The position numbers were made by a program, and so were the translations under genes. From Pedobacter sp. Leaf250 (lineage in GTDB: Bacteria; Bacteroidota; Bacteroidia; Sphingobacteriales; Sphingobacteriaceae), in assembly GCF_920984735.1 (NCBI RefSeq), contig NZ_CAKLBU010000025.1, positions 1 through 62,098 of the forward strand: a stretch of DNA of 62,098 bases, written 5' to 3'. Below the pieces are notes generated by a model. It made no database searches. It was given only the letters and a program-made list of their open reading frames with translations, and was not told where the DNA came from. Shown here piece after piece: positions 26,318 through 34,668 of the stretch (positions are counted from its first letter, which is position 1; each line of letters starts with the position of its first letter).

Positions 26318-27457
26318 ATGTCTCCAAATAAACGTTTAATAGTAGGCCAGGGCCAAATAAGTGGTTATATTTCTATCTTCTTAGCCGTTTTGGCCTTACT
26401 AGGAATTTTATGTTTCCATTATCCAGAAAAGCTTACAACACCAGAATTTCGTAAAATTTATACTAAAGATAGTATGGAAGCACTAATGCTCGGTGGTGTA
26501 ATTACCTCATTCTTTTTTGCAGCATTAAGTGTTATTTTAAGTAGAAAGTTAAAGTGGGGATGGCCAGGTTTTGCCTTGGCTGCATTGGCGGTAATTTTAG
26601 GTGCTTTGAGTGTAGAAGGTAGAGATGTAGCCAAATCGAGCTGGCATTTTGGCCTGGATTGGATGATTCTGGATCTATTATTAATGGTCGCCATTTTTGT
26701 TCCACTTGAATTGTTTTTCCCTAAAAATAACGAACAAACCAAATTTCATGAAGAATGGCGAACCGATTTAACTTACTTCGTAATCAGCCATTTATTTATC
26801 CAGTTTTTTGGAATTGTAACACAAAAACCTGCTGTGCTTTTCTTCGGTTGGATGGGATTAGATAAATTACACAAGTGGATTCAGGGCTTACCCTTTATCG
26901 TGGCGCTGTTCTTGGCATTTTTTACAACAGATTTATTCCAGTATTGGGCACATCGTTTTTTCCATACACGAGTTTCGTTATGGCGTTTTCATTCCATCCA
27001 CCACTCTACCCAAAATATGGATTGGTTAGCAGGAAGCAGAACCCACTTTATTGATATCTTTTTTACCCGGGCAATGACTTTTATTCCTTTGTATATTTTA
27101 GGTTTTTCATCTACAGTATTTAATGTGTACATTATTTTTATTGCCATCCATGCTGTTCTCATCCATGCCAACACGAGAATAAATTTCGGTCCGCTTAAGT
27201 ATATTTTCACTACACCTCAATACCATCATTGGCATCATTGCGAAGACCCGAAATATTACGGACATAATTTCGCATCGATATTTCCTTTTATTGATATGAT
27301 GTTCGGCACCTATTATTTACCGGGCAAAGAATGGCCTGCAGGTATGGGTGTACATGAAGCCGAGTATCCGAAAGGTTTTGTTAAACAGTCAATTTATCCT
27401 TTTACCAAGAGCCCGTTTGATACGGATTTGAAAATGGAGGAGAGAAGTGACCGGTAA
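26318..27457 (+). CDS. Sterol desaturase / fatty acid hydroxylase superfamily protein
   Basis: 379 residues from the ATG at 26318; the frame could extend to a TTG at 26294. About five membrane segments lie in the first 230 residues. The di-iron histidine boxes are complete: HRFFHTR, HSIHHSTQ and a late HYHHWHHCED. Members hydroxylate or desaturate lipids or sterol-like substrates at the membrane with oxygen. It lies 78 bases upstream of the flavoprotein that starts the type III PKS operon, on the same strand, so it may be a tailoring enzyme for that product; this is inference. Confidence 0.9.
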   Translation: MSPNKRLIVGQGQISGYISIFLAVLALLGILCFHYPEKLTTPEFRKIYTKDSMEALMLGGVITSFFFAALSVILSRKLKWGWPGFALAALAVILGALSVEGRDVAKSSWHFGLDWMILDLLLMVAIFVPLELFFPKNNEQTKFHEEWRTDLTYFVISHLFIQFFGIVTQKPAVLFFGWMGLDKLHKWIQGLPFIVALFLAFFTTDLFQYWAHRFFHTRVSLWRFHSIHHSTQNMDWLAGSRTHFIDIFFTRAMTFIPLYILGFSSTVFNVYIIFIAIHAVLIHANTRINFGPLKYIFTTPQYHHWHHCEDPKYYGHNFASIFPFIDMMFGTYYLPGKEWPAGMGVHEAEYPKGFVKQSIYPFTKSPFDTDLKMEERSDR

Positions 27458-27492
27458 TTTCAATAACTCAACACTGTAATAAATTTTGAACA

Positions 27493-27535
27493 AAGGGATT
27501 GATATAATTGTTACATTGCATATCTGTAATCCCTT
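27493..27535 (+). promoter_or_regulatory. Hairpin abutting the first start codon of the PKS operon
   Basis: AAGGGATTGATAT (27493-27505) pairs fully with ATATC (27520-27524) and AATCCCTT (27528-27535), with a 3-base bulge TGT. The loop is 14 bases. The right arm ends at the base before the ATG at 27536. It could be an RNA hairpin that occludes the start, or a dyad operator. Confidence 0.6.
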
Positions 27536-28666
27536 ATGCAGTTTCAAACAGAAATCTTAATTATTGGTGGTGGATTAGCAGGCTTAACTGCGGCACTTCA
27601 CCTCAATAAGTTAGGCTTTGAGGTTGTATTATTGGAAAAATCAAGCTATCCCCACCATAAAGTTTGCGGTGAATATATTTCAAATGAAGTGCTTCCCTAC
27701 TTTACTTGGCTCGGCATAGATCTTAAAAATTTAGCACCAACGCAAATCACAAATTTGCAATTCACTTCAGCCTCTGGCAAATATGTAAATGCAGTTTTAC
27801 CCCTTGGCGGTTTTGGTTTAAGCCGGTATAGTATTGATTATTACTTATATAACCTGGCTATAAATCGTGGAGTGAACATCATACATCAAAAAGTAGATCG
27901 TGTAGTTTATGTTGAAGATCAATTTGTGGTTGAAACTACATCTGGGACAAGCTTCGAAGCTCGTTACGTTTTGGGTGCTTATGGTAAACGCTCCGCTATT
28001 GATGTAAAATTAGAGCGCAACTTTATAAATCAAAAGTCTCCATATCTGGCCATAAAAGCACATTACAAATCAAATTTTCCGAATAATCTGGTAAGTCTGA
28101 ACAATTACTCTGGTGGATACTGTGGCATTTCCAAAGTAGAAAATGATGTTTTGAATGTATGTTATTTAGCAAATTATGAGAGCTTTAAAAAACATAAGGA
28201 TATCCAAGCCTATCAGGAAAACGTGCTTTATCAAAACAAGAATTTGAAAAATATTCTTCAGGAAGCTGAAATGGTTTTTGATGCGCCTTTAACCATAAGC
28301 CAAATTTCTTTCCATAAAAAAGAACCGGTATTTAATCATGTATTAATGATCGGCGATACCGCTGGCTTGATTCACCCTTTATGCGGAAACGGTATGGCAA
28401 TGGCTATTCATAGCGCAAAAATAGTAAGCGAACTGATACAGAAACGAACTGAAAATAAGACCTCAAGAAATTCTTTGGAAAACGAATACACTGCAAACTG
28501 GCAAAAACTTTTTGGAAGCAGGTTAAAACTGGGGAGAATATTAAGCATGATCCTACAACATAAAACTTACGAACGGTTAGCCATTAATTCAATAACAGCA
28601 ATGCCATTTGTATTGAGAAAGATAATTAAACATACCCACGGACAACCCATTAAAATGAAAAATTAA
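27536..28666 (+). CDS. FAD-dependent oxidoreductase of the PKS operon
   Basis: 376 residues, group A flavoprotein fold. FAD motifs are ILIIGGGLAGLTAALHLNKLGFEVVLLEK (Rossmann, about 7-35), HKVCGEYIS, and MIGDTAGLIHPLCGNGMAMAIHSA (second FAD motif, about 278-300). The pattern is that of geranylgeranyl-reductase-like and aromatic hydroxylase/halogenase-like enzymes. No lysine signature of a halogenase is evident. First gene of the operon; its stop overlaps the next ATG as TAATG. In Streptomyces srs phenolic-lipid operons a flavoprotein hydroxylates the ring; a similar task here is inference. Confidence 0.88.
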   Translation: MQFQTEILIIGGGLAGLTAALHLNKLGFEVVLLEKSSYPHHKVCGEYISNEVLPYFTWLGIDLKNLAPTQITNLQFTSASGKYVNAVLPLGGFGLSRYSIDYYLYNLAINRGVNIIHQKVDRVVYVEDQFVVETTSGTSFEARYVLGAYGKRSAIDVKLERNFINQKSPYLAIKAHYKSNFPNNLVSLNNYSGGYCGISKVENDVLNVCYLANYESFKKHKDIQAYQENVLYQNKNLKNILQEAEMVFDAPLTISQISFHKKEPVFNHVLMIGDTAGLIHPLCGNGMAMAIHSAKIVSELIQKRTENKTSRNSLENEYTANWQKLFGSRLKLGRILSMILQHKTYERLAINSITAMPFVLRKIIKHTHGQPIKMKN

Positions 28667-29379
28667 TGCCGATAGATACCAGATTTAGAAGCAATTCGCC
28701 AGAGCTGATGGATGACTTTGATATGAAAGGCGAAGTATTGCGTGATGCATTAGACAAAATTGCAAGCATAAACAAACTGCTTGGAGGGAATAAAGTTACT
28801 CTTGACGGAGTAAAAACATTATTGAAAGGCAAACCAAAAACTCAAATAGTGCGTATTACAGATATAGGTTGTGGTAATGGAGATATGCTTAGAACTTTAG
28901 CTGATTATGCACAAACAAATAATTTGAATTTCAGTTTAACTGGAGTGGATGCGAATCTGTTTACGATCGATCACGCAAAACATTTATCTGGTAAATATTC
29001 CAACATCAGTTACAAGTGCAGAGATATTTTTGACCATTCGGCTAATGATGAATCTTGTGATATTTTCATTTGTACCTTAACGCTTCATCATTTCAAAGAT
29101 GAAGAAATTGTTGCTTTGTTGGAGCGCTTTAAATCTTCAGCCAAAATAGGGATTGTGATTAATGATTTAGAAAGAAGTGCACTGGCATATCGGCTTTTTA
29201 AGGCATTGTGTTTTGTGTTTCGACTAAATTACATGTCAAAAGAAGATGGTTTAGTCTCCATACTTCGTGGCTTTAAAAGGGAAGATTTAGAAAAATTTTC
29301 GAAGAAATTAAATTTTAATAATAGCTCGATAAAATGGAAGTGGGCCTTTCGATACCAGTGGATAATTAAAACATTATGA
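28666..29379 (+). CDS. Class I SAM-dependent methyltransferase of the PKS operon
   Basis: 237 residues. Motif I ITDIGCGNGDMLRTLA (about 65-80), an acidic end of strand two (LTGVDAN), and TLTLHHFKDEEIVALL (motif IV, UbiE-like) followed by GIVINDLERSALAY. The C-terminus (GLVSILRGFKREDLEKF) fits small-molecule methyltransferases acting on polyketides, quinones or phenols. The ATG overlaps the upstream stop by one base and its TGA overlaps the PKS ATG (ATGA), so translation is tightly coupled. The likely substrate is the type III PKS product. Confidence 0.9.
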   Translation: MPIDTRFRSNSPELMDDFDMKGEVLRDALDKIASINKLLGGNKVTLDGVKTLLKGKPKTQIVRITDIGCGNGDMLRTLADYAQTNNLNFSLTGVDANLFTIDHAKHLSGKYSNISYKCRDIFDHSANDESCDIFICTLTLHHFKDEEIVALLERFKSSAKIGIVINDLERSALAYRLFKALCFVFRLNYMSKEDGLVSILRGFKREDLEKFSKKLNFNNSSIKWKWAFRYQWIIKTL

Positions 29380-30428
29380 GCGTAGTTGTAAAAGCAGTGG
29401 CGAAGGCCTTACCAGAATTTTGGAGAGAAACAGCAGAAATTATTCCTTTTCTAGATGGTTGGCTTAAAAATCAGGATGAACGTTTTGTTAGAAAAGTTAA
29501 AAAAATATTTGAAGGCGCTGCCGTTGATAAACGTTACTCTTTTATGTCGCCAGAAGAGGTATTTAGCGATTTAAGTTTTGAGGAAAGAAATGATATTTAT
29601 TCAAGAGAAGGTATAAAACTTGGAAGCCAATGTTTAAAAACAGCCCTCGAAAAAGCAGAATGGCAACCCGAAGACCTGGATTATATTATTACAGTGAGCT
29701 GTACAGGCATCATGATTCCATCACTAGATGCTTACATTATTAATAAACTAAAACTGCGCAAAGACATTATTCGCTTGCCAGTTACCGAGATGGGTTGTGC
29801 TGCAGGCGTTTCAGGAATGATTTACGCCAAAAATTTCTTACAGGCAAATCCTGGTAAACGGGCTGCAGTGATTGCTGTAGAATCACCGACCTCTACTTTT
29901 CTATTGAATGATTTTTCGATGGCGAATATTGTAAGCGCTGCCATTTTTGGCGATGGTGCGGCGTGTGTTTTACTTAGTTCCGACGCAACAGATAATGGGC
30001 CAGAAATTGTTGCAGAAGAAATGTATCACTTTTATGATGCAGAAGAAATGATGGGTTTTAAACTCACTAATGAGGGCCTGAAAATGGTTTTAGATGTTGA
30101 TGTTCCGGAAACCATAGCCACGCATTTTCCACAAATTATTCATCCTTTTCTGGCTAAAAACAATCTCGAAATCAAAGATATCGATCACCTGATTTTTCAT
30201 CCTGGAGGAAAAAAAATTATCCAGGTTGTGGAAGAACTTTTTGGTAAACTCGGCAAAAACATCGATGAGACAAAGGAAGTGTTAAGGCTTTATGGAAATA
30301 TGAGCAGTGCTACAGTTTTATATGTGTTAGAGCGTTATCTCGATAAAGAACCTTCGCCCGGTGAAAAAGGACTTATGCTTAGCTTCGGCCCTGGCTTCTC
30401 TGCTCAAAGAATTCTTTTGCAATGGTAA
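29376..30428 (+). CDS. Type III polyketide synthase (chalcone/stilbene synthase family)
   Basis: 350 residues, a single homodimeric-type KS fold. The catalytic triad is complete: Cys141 (TEMGCAAGVSG), His275 (IFHPGGKK) and Asn308 (YGNMSSATVLYVL). The C-terminal SFGPGFSAQRILL corresponds to the GFGPG motif with Ser in the first position. Such enzymes extend an acyl thioester starter with malonyl-CoA and cyclise it to resorcinols, pyrones, phloroglucinols or related rings without an ACP. It sits between a methyltransferase and a hotdog/KS/ACP set, so an ACP-bound or CoA fatty starter is likely. The product is not predictable from sequence. Confidence 0.95.
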   Translation: MSVVVKAVAKALPEFWRETAEIIPFLDGWLKNQDERFVRKVKKIFEGAAVDKRYSFMSPEEVFSDLSFEERNDIYSREGIKLGSQCLKTALEKAEWQPEDLDYIITVSCTGIMIPSLDAYIINKLKLRKDIIRLPVTEMGCAAGVSGMIYAKNFLQANPGKRAAVIAVESPTSTFLLNDFSMANIVSAAIFGDGAACVLLSSDATDNGPEIVAEEMYHFYDAEEMMGFKLTNEGLKMVLDVDVPETIATHFPQIIHPFLAKNNLEIKDIDHLIFHPGGKKIIQVVEELFGKLGKNIDETKEVLRLYGNMSSATVLYVLERYLDKEPSPGEKGLMLSFGPGFSAQRILLQW

Positions 30429-30429
30429 T

Positions 30430-30882
30430 ATGAATTCATTGGAAATAATCGGCAAACTGCCATATGGCAAAGGTTTTAAATTCGTTGATGAAATATTAAA
30501 AATTGACGAAAATGGCGTTTTAGGCACTTTTACTTTTCATCAGGATCTGGCATTTTACAGCAGTCATTTTGAAAATATGCCAATAACCCCAGGTGTAATT
30601 TTAACGGAAACCATGGCTCAAATCGGATTGGTTTGCCTGGGCATTTTCTTATTAAAAGATAATCCCAAAATAAATGAAACCACTTTTGCCATGAGTTCAA
30701 ATTCAGTAGATTTTCTAAAACCTGTTTATCCTGGAGAAAAAGTATGGGTAAAAAGCGAAAAAATATACTTTAGATTTAACAAATTAAGTTGCCGTGTTGC
30801 AATGGAAAATTCTATTGGCGAAATGTTGTGCAAAGGAATAATTTCAGGTATGTTAATCTCAAATTTATATGATCAGCAATAG
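30430..30882 (+). CDS. Hotdog-fold 3-hydroxyacyl-ACP dehydratase-like protein
   Basis: 150 residues from the ATG at 30430, one base after the PKS stop; the frame is open upstream to a GTG at 30361 but that overlaps the PKS gene. The FabZ/FabA pattern is seen: LPYGKGFKFVDEIL, then HFENMPITPGVILTETMAQIG with His46 and Glu60 at the catalytic positions, and VDFLKPVYPGEKVWVKSE. Expected to dehydrate beta-hydroxyacyl-ACP, or to act on a thioester with the neighbouring ACP. Its 3' end overlaps the next gene by 14 bases. Confidence 0.88.
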   Translation: MNSLEIIGKLPYGKGFKFVDEILKIDENGVLGTFTFHQDLAFYSSHFENMPITPGVILTETMAQIGLVCLGIFLLKDNPKINETTFAMSSNSVDFLKPVYPGEKVWVKSEKIYFRFNKLSCRVAMENSIGEMLCKGIISGMLISNLYDQQ

Positions 30883-32149
30883 GGTTGTAATTACAGGTTT
30901 GGGTGTTTGTGCGCCAAATGGAATTGATTTAGCAACATTTACGCATTCCATTAAAAACGGTATTTCAGGCATTACCCATCAGCCAGATTTAGAGACACTT
31001 GGTTTTTCATGCCAGATTGCCGGAAAACCGCAGCTTAGCGATGAGAAAGTAGCTGAATATTTTAGTCCACTCGAATTAAGAAATCTCAATAGTACAGGCA
31101 TAATTTATGGTGTAATTGCGGGCCTGGATGCATGGAAAGATGCAGGCTTAGAAAAAAGTGCTAATGAAGAACCAGATTGGGAAAGTGGAACTATTTTCGG
31201 TACTGGCACCTCTGGAATAGATAAATTTCGCTGGGCCATCAATAAAATTGATGATATGGAAATACGCAAACTGGGTAGTTCCGTTGTGGTACAAACTATG
31301 GCGAGTGGAGTTAGTGCATTTATAGCAGGGAAATTAGGACTTGGAAATCAGGTGAGCACCAATTCTGCTGCCTGTGCCACGGGAGTGGAAAGTATCTTGC
31401 TGGCTTATGATCGGATTAAATCCGGAAGGGCAAAACGAATGCTTGCCGGGAGCACGAGCGATAGCGGTCCTTATATTTGGGGAGGATTTGATGCGATGAA
31501 AGTGTGTACATTTAAACATAATCACGAACCTAAAAAAGGCAGCAGACCAATGAGCGCCACTGCAAGTGGTTTTGTGCCCGGGAGTGGTGCCGGAGCAATG
31601 GTTTTAGAATCGCTTGAAAGTGCGCTATCGCGAAAGGCGAAAATTTATGCAGAGGTTTTAGGAGGCGATTTAAATTCTGGCGGACAACGCGGTTTAGGTA
31701 CAATGACCGCTCCAAACCCTGTCGCTGTTCAAAGATGCATTAAAAAGGCGATAGAAAATGCCGGAATCCGTGCCGATGAAATCGAGGTTATTAACGGACA
31801 CCTTACTGCAACAACTAAAGATGCCCTGGAAATTGAGAATTGGAAAGCTGCATTAAATAGATCAAAAGACGATTTCCCTTACATCAATTCATTAAAAGGT
31901 TTAGTGGGCCATTGCATCAGCGCAGCTGGAAGTATCGAATCTGTTGCTTCAGTTTTACAACTGAGCGAGGGTTTCATTTTTCCTAATATTAATTGCGAAG
32001 ATTTAAATCCGGCCATAACCGATCTGGTCGATCAATCTCGCATTCCACAGAGATTAATTTATAAACCATTTAACTTTCTGGCAAAGGCTAGTTTTGGTTT
32101 TGGTGATGTAAATGCATGTATCATCCTTAAAAAATACCATTATGAATAA
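30869..32149 (+). CDS. Beta-ketoacyl-ACP synthase (FabF/KAS II type)
   Basis: 426 residues. Catalytic Cys169 (TNSAACATGVESI), His311 (NGHLTATTKDALE), Lys343 and His348 (LKGLVGHCISAAGS) are all in place, so it should be active in decarboxylative condensation. The His311 motif reads GHLTAT where housekeeping FabF has AHGTST, a departure that suggests a dedicated pathway enzyme. It overlaps the dehydratase gene by 14 bases and the ACP gene by 8. No ketoreductase or chain-length-factor partner is in the operon. Confidence 0.93.
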   Translation: MISNRVVITGLGVCAPNGIDLATFTHSIKNGISGITHQPDLETLGFSCQIAGKPQLSDEKVAEYFSPLELRNLNSTGIIYGVIAGLDAWKDAGLEKSANEEPDWESGTIFGTGTSGIDKFRWAINKIDDMEIRKLGSSVVVQTMASGVSAFIAGKLGLGNQVSTNSAACATGVESILLAYDRIKSGRAKRMLAGSTSDSGPYIWGGFDAMKVCTFKHNHEPKKGSRPMSATASGFVPGSGAGAMVLESLESALSRKAKIYAEVLGGDLNSGGQRGLGTMTAPNPVAVQRCIKKAIENAGIRADEIEVINGHLTATTKDALEIENWKAALNRSKDDFPYINSLKGLVGHCISAAGSIESVASVLQLSEGFIFPNINCEDLNPAITDLVDQSRIPQRLIYKPFNFLAKASFGFGDVNACIILKKYHYE

Positions 32150-32402
32150 AGAAGAAATTATTGCAGAACTTAAAACCATAATTAAACCTTACAGCGAAGA
32201 AACCGCTGCTTTCGAAAGTATTGATGAAGACACTGATTTTTTAACCGATCTAAAAATAAATTCGGCCAACCTGGTTGATATTGTACTTGACATCGAAGAA
32301 AAATTTAACATCGAAATCGACAATGATTCGATGGCAAAAATGCTAACTGTTAAAGCCACAGTAGAAGTTATCGAAAGCAAAAGAGGCAATGGTGGGCAAT
32401 GA
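32142..32402 (+). CDS. Acyl carrier protein of the PKS operon
   Basis: 86 residues from the ATG at 32142, which overlaps the KS stop. Acidic four-helix ACP pattern: IIAELKTIIKPYSEE, then DFLTDLKINSANLVDIVLDIEEKFNIEI. The probable phosphopantetheine site is Ser41 within INSANL, instead of the usual DSL, seen in divergent secondary-metabolism ACPs. It is expected to carry acyl chains for the adjacent KS and dehydratase, and perhaps hand the chain to the type III PKS. Overlaps the phosphopantetheinyl transferase gene by 14 bases. Confidence 0.9.
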   Translation: MNKEEIIAELKTIIKPYSEETAAFESIDEDTDFLTDLKINSANLVDIVLDIEEKFNIEIDNDSMAKMLTVKATVEVIESKRGNGGQ

Positions 32403-32853
32403 TATTGTAGATTTAAACCTGGCCAAAATACAAAGCAACTGGCAACGAAAAGGGTATCTCGACAAAATTTTTAATTCGAATGAAAAACTGTTAGTCTCAT
32501 CAGCAGAAGATCCTGATGTGATGGTTTGGCTATTGTGGAGCATGAAGGAGGCCGCCTACAAAATACATAACCGCAAAACTGGTATTCGAGAATATGCACC
32601 TAAAAAGCTAGCTTGTAGCATGTTGCAAAAAACAGATTTAACGTTAGGAATAGTAAATATTGATGAGGTGATGTACTTTACCAAAAGCAGTATCAATTCA
32701 GCTTATGTACACAGCATTTCGTCTTTTACTCCTCATCAACTCGATGAAATTAAGATTTCTATTTACGAACTCCCAAATCATCCTTCCAATTATAGGGAAA
32801 CCAAACCAGGTTGCATCAGCCATCACGGAAAATATCTGGCTTTGGCGTATTAA
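32389..32853 (+). CDS. 4'-phosphopantetheinyl transferase superfamily protein
   Basis: 154 residues. MVGNDIVDLNLAK (Mg-binding Asp), FNSNEKLLV, and WSMKEAAYKIHNR with the Glu-Ala-x-x-Lys core define the holo-ACP synthase fold. The C-terminal CISHHGKYLALAY resembles the SHD-type motif of Sfp-like enzymes. It should convert the adjacent apo-ACP to the holo form. Last gene of the operon: the next gene starts 158 bases later with its own promoter. Confidence 0.9.
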   Translation: MVGNDIVDLNLAKIQSNWQRKGYLDKIFNSNEKLLVSSAEDPDVMVWLLWSMKEAAYKIHNRKTGIREYAPKKLACSMLQKTDLTLGIVNIDEVMYFTKSSINSAYVHSISSFTPHQLDEIKISIYELPNHPSNYRETKPGCISHHGKYLALAY

Positions 32854-32981
32854 TATGTTTTTGTTTAATATCAGGAACAGATTATTTCAACCATAACAAC
32901 TACATTATGTTGTGGTTACTTCGCTAAGAGTGTCCCCTATTTTCTTTACAGAAGAATAGAATAGCATCCCTCAAAAAGCCT

Positions 32982-32989
32982 TATCTTTG
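32982..32989 (+). promoter_or_regulatory. -7 element TATCTTTG upstream of pruA
   Basis: TATCTTTG matches the TAnnTTTG consensus, 22 bases before the pruA ATG at 33012. No clear -33 TTTG is seen at the usual distance. Confidence 0.55.
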
Positions 32990-33011
32990 TTCAAATCATA
33001 AAAAATAAAAT

Positions 33012-34646
33012 ATGCTTAAAGGATTTTTTAACGTACCCACTCCGGTAAACGAACCTATATTAAATTACGGTCCAGGCAGCAAAGAACGCGTTCTTTTAAA
33101 AGAAGCACTTGCCGAAGCCCGCTCACACCAACAAGATATCCCGATGTATATCGGCGGAAAACAGATACATACTACTAAAAAAGGTAAAGTTGTTCCACCA
33201 CACGATCATCAACATGTTTTAGCCCAATACAGCATTGGCGATAAAACACATATTCAACAAGCCATTGATGCGGCTTTGGCGGCAAAAGAAGATTGGGAAA
33301 ACCTTTCGTGGGAACACAGGGCTGCCATCTTTTTAAAAGCAGCTGATTTAATTGCTGGCAAATATCGTTATAAATTAAATGCTGCAACTATGTTGGGGCA
33401 AAGCAAAAACGCATACCAGGCAGAAATAGATGCCGCTTGCGAACTGATCGATTTCTTGCGTTTCAACGTGAGTTACATGAGTGATATTTACAAACAACAA
33501 CCTCCTGTTTCGCCTCGTGGCAGCTGGAACCGTGTAGAGCAACGCCCCTTAGAAGGTTTTGTTTTCGCTTTAACGCCTTTTAACTTTACAGCAATTGCAG
33601 CTAACTTACCTGCATCGGCAGCAATGATGGGCAATGTTGTGGTTTGGAAACCTGCAGATACACAAGTTTATGCCGCCAATCTTTTAATGGAAATTTTCCG
33701 TGAGGCGGGTTTGCCAGATGGTGTTGTAAATTTAGTTTATGCTGATGGCCCTGAAACTGGCGATGTTATTTTCAACCACCCAGATTTTGCCGGAATTCAC
33801 TTTACCGGTTCTACAAAAGTTTTCCAGGAAATTTGGAAGACGATTGGTACAAACATACATAAGTATAAATCATATCCTCGTATCGTTGGTGAAACTGGCG
33901 GTAAAGATTTTATTTTGGTTCATCCATCGGCACAAACTGATATTGCAAGTACCGCAATTGTTCGTGGTGCTTTCGAATATCAGGGACAAAAATGTTCGGC
34001 TGCAAGTCGTGTTTACATCGCAGAGAGCCTTTGGCCTGAAATTAAAAAGCAAATGTTACGCGATATTGCTTCATTTAAAATGGGTGGAACCGAAGATTTT
34101 AGCAATTTCATTAATGCCGTTATCGATGAACGTTCTTTCGATAAATTAGCTAAATATATCGACCAGTCTAAAAGCGATAAAGGAGTAGAAATTATTGCTG
34201 GAGGTAATTATGATAAGAGCAAAGGTTATTTTATTGAGCCAACTGTTTTGGTTGTTGACGATCCGAAATATACCACCATGTGCGAAGAGTTATTTGGTCC
34301 GGTTTTAACCGTTTATGTGTATGCCGATAAGGATTTCGATTCGATTTTAGAAGTAATCGACACCACTTCACCATACGCTTTAACGGGCGCTTTAATTGCT
34401 CAAGACCGTTATGCGATTGACAAAGCAAGTCATGCTTTACGCAACTCAGCTGGTAACTTTTACATTAACGATAAATGTACCGGAGCCGTTGTTGGTCAGC
34501 AACCATTTGGTGGCGCCAGGGGTTCGGGTACAAACGATAAAGCTGGTTCGATGATTAATTTATTACGTTGGGTTTCTCCACGTACCATCAAAGAAGTTTT
34601 CGAATCGCCAACTGATTATCGTTACCCGTTTTTGGCTGAAGATTAA
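33012..34646 (+). CDS. pruA: L-glutamate gamma-semialdehyde dehydrogenase (P5C dehydrogenase)
   Basis: 544 residues, the length of the stand-alone P5C dehydrogenase class. It oxidises glutamate semialdehyde to glutamate with NAD+ in proline catabolism. Catalytic Glu294 (GETGGKD) and Cys328 (YQGQKCSAASRVYI), plus NFTAIAANLPASAAMMGNVVVWKPAD for NAD binding, are all present. The C-terminus has QQPFGGARGSGTNDKAG. It has its own -7 element and a terminator. Proline dehydrogenase is not in the window. Confidence 0.95.
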   Translation: MLKGFFNVPTPVNEPILNYGPGSKERVLLKEALAEARSHQQDIPMYIGGKQIHTTKKGKVVPPHDHQHVLAQYSIGDKTHIQQAIDAALAAKEDWENLSWEHRAAIFLKAADLIAGKYRYKLNAATMLGQSKNAYQAEIDAACELIDFLRFNVSYMSDIYKQQPPVSPRGSWNRVEQRPLEGFVFALTPFNFTAIAANLPASAAMMGNVVVWKPADTQVYAANLLMEIFREAGLPDGVVNLVYADGPETGDVIFNHPDFAGIHFTGSTKVFQEIWKTIGTNIHKYKSYPRIVGETGGKDFILVHPSAQTDIASTAIVRGAFEYQGQKCSAASRVYIAESLWPEIKKQMLRDIASFKMGGTEDFSNFINAVIDERSFDKLAKYIDQSKSDKGVEIIAGGNYDKSKGYFIEPTVLVVDDPKYTTMCEELFGPVLTVYVYADKDFDSILEVIDTTSPYALTGALIAQDRYAIDKASHALRNSAGNFYINDKCTGAVVGQQPFGGARGSGTNDKAGSMINLLRWVSPRTIKEVFESPTDYRYPFLAED

Positions 34647-34668
34647 TCGATTCGTGAATATACGAAAC

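Noticed and set aside
27536..32853. A DarA/DarB dialkylresorcinol or flexirubin/aryl-polyene cluster
   Set aside because: The condensing enzyme is a chalcone-synthase-type protein with a C-H-N triad and SFGPG tail, not a KAS III-type DarB, and the aromatase, ketoreductase and chain-length-factor genes of aryl polyene clusters are missing.
33739..34149. Forward open frame of 136 codons inside pruA
   Set aside because: It is an out-of-frame shadow over the conserved pruA catalytic region.
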